From: a virus
DNA: 36,171 bases
Virus record (IMG/VR): IMGVR_UViG_3300027969_002550
Coordinates: 1 to 36,171 of that record
Reading direction: 5' to 3' (one strand)
Shown here piece by piece: positions 36,036 to 36,171 of this stretch. Every line of letters starts with the position of its first letter. Within the stretch, counting starts at the first letter, position 1. A program made the position numbers and the translations under genes. Under the pieces are notes generated by a model, which was given only the letters and a program-made list of their open reading frames with translations, had not been told where the DNA came from and searched no databases.

Positions 36036-36115
36036 TGTCAGCGGCCTACATATGGGGTTGGATCACAGGCATTGGCTTGATCGTGGGTGTCACATTAGGC
36101 CATCTTTTTGGTTGA
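36035..36115 (+). CDS. Mini membrane protein, 26 residues
   Basis: MSAAYIWGWITGIGLIVGVT, one membrane helix. It shares GWITG with the preceding mini-protein. Its TGA stop 36113-36115 is part of the next -35 box. No separate ribosome site, so it would depend on coupling. Confidence 0.55.
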   Translation: MSAAYIWGWITGIGLIVGVTLGHLFG

Positions 36116-36140
36116 CACTTTGGCTATTTGATCGTATAAT
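36112..36140 (+). promoter_or_regulatory. Sigma70-type promoter for gene starting at 36166
   Basis: TTGACA 36112-36117, TATAAT 36135-36140, spacer 17. AAAGGACAC and ATG 36166 follow, and the gene runs off the window after two codons. Confidence 0.88.
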
Positions 36141-36171
36141 AAACACATACACACAAAGGACACACATGAAG

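Noticed and set aside
1-36171. Integrated prophage or insertion sequence boundaries
   Set aside because: No transposase, integrase, target duplications or attachment-like repeats next to the tRNAs were seen in this window.

Overview
The window reads as part of a large double-stranded DNA phage, most likely a T4-like myovirus from an aquatic habitat. The evidence is dense packing on both strands, a repeat-rich tail-fibre-like gene, an ATP-dependent DNA ligase of the T4 gp30 type, ClpP, a tRNA cluster, possible T4-type late promoters (NATAAATA), and a long run of very small unknown genes. Genes of bacterial metabolic type are interspersed: 5-aminolevulinate synthase, ADP-heptose synthesis, tryptophan halogenase, nitrilase and radical SAM. 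A GcrA-like zinc motif and the Shemin-type ALA synthase fit an alphaproteobacterial host, but this is inference. All calls come from reading the sequence; no database search was run.

Layout. Positions 1-2719 (minus) hold the N-terminal part of a long, internally repeated tail protein and a small upstream gene. 2752-3954 (plus) is a complete ALA synthase. 3938-7494 (minus) is a compact operon: ClpP, a cupin, GmhB-like phosphatase, separate HldE-like adenylyltransferase and kinase, and HldD-like epimerase. 7638-13163 (plus) holds an HNH protein, a possible restriction enzyme next to a DNA methyltransferase, DNA ligase and small genes. 13123-18086 (minus) holds a nitrilase-family amidohydrolase, tryptophan halogenase, a lipoprotein, small genes, a YqgE/AlgH protein and a radical SAM/SPASM-like protein. 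18194-19402 is sparsely coding, with repeats and palindromes. 19403 to the end (plus) holds three tRNAs (Ile-CAT, Leu-TAA, Arg-TCT) and about 40 mostly small genes, including a GIY-YIG nuclease, two AAA ATPases, a VWA/metallopeptidase-like protein and a SWIM finger protein.

Regulation is unusually legible. I can place 29 sigma70-type promoters, every one with a 17-bp spacer, most of them ahead of one to four small genes in the right half. In eight cases the TGA inside the -35 TTGACA (or TTGACT/TTGACC) is also the stop codon of the upstream gene. Several promoters carry inverted repeats across the spacer or the -10 box, which suggests specific repressors or activators. Rho-independent terminators, often built on a CCCTA/TAGGG stem, separate some units.

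The strongest candidate for something undescribed is a roughly 218-nt transcription unit at 35156-35373. It has its own promoter, no convincing gene, and ends that pair in 23 consecutive base pairs (four of them G-U wobbles) around a core with a GNRA-capped hairpin. Other unusual signals are a three-gene block almost free of TC dinucleotides (none in 345 bases of the gene at 32168-32512), an 11-base motif GGCCCCGCTGC present six times on one strand, and a 12-5-12 palindrome filling one promoter spacer.
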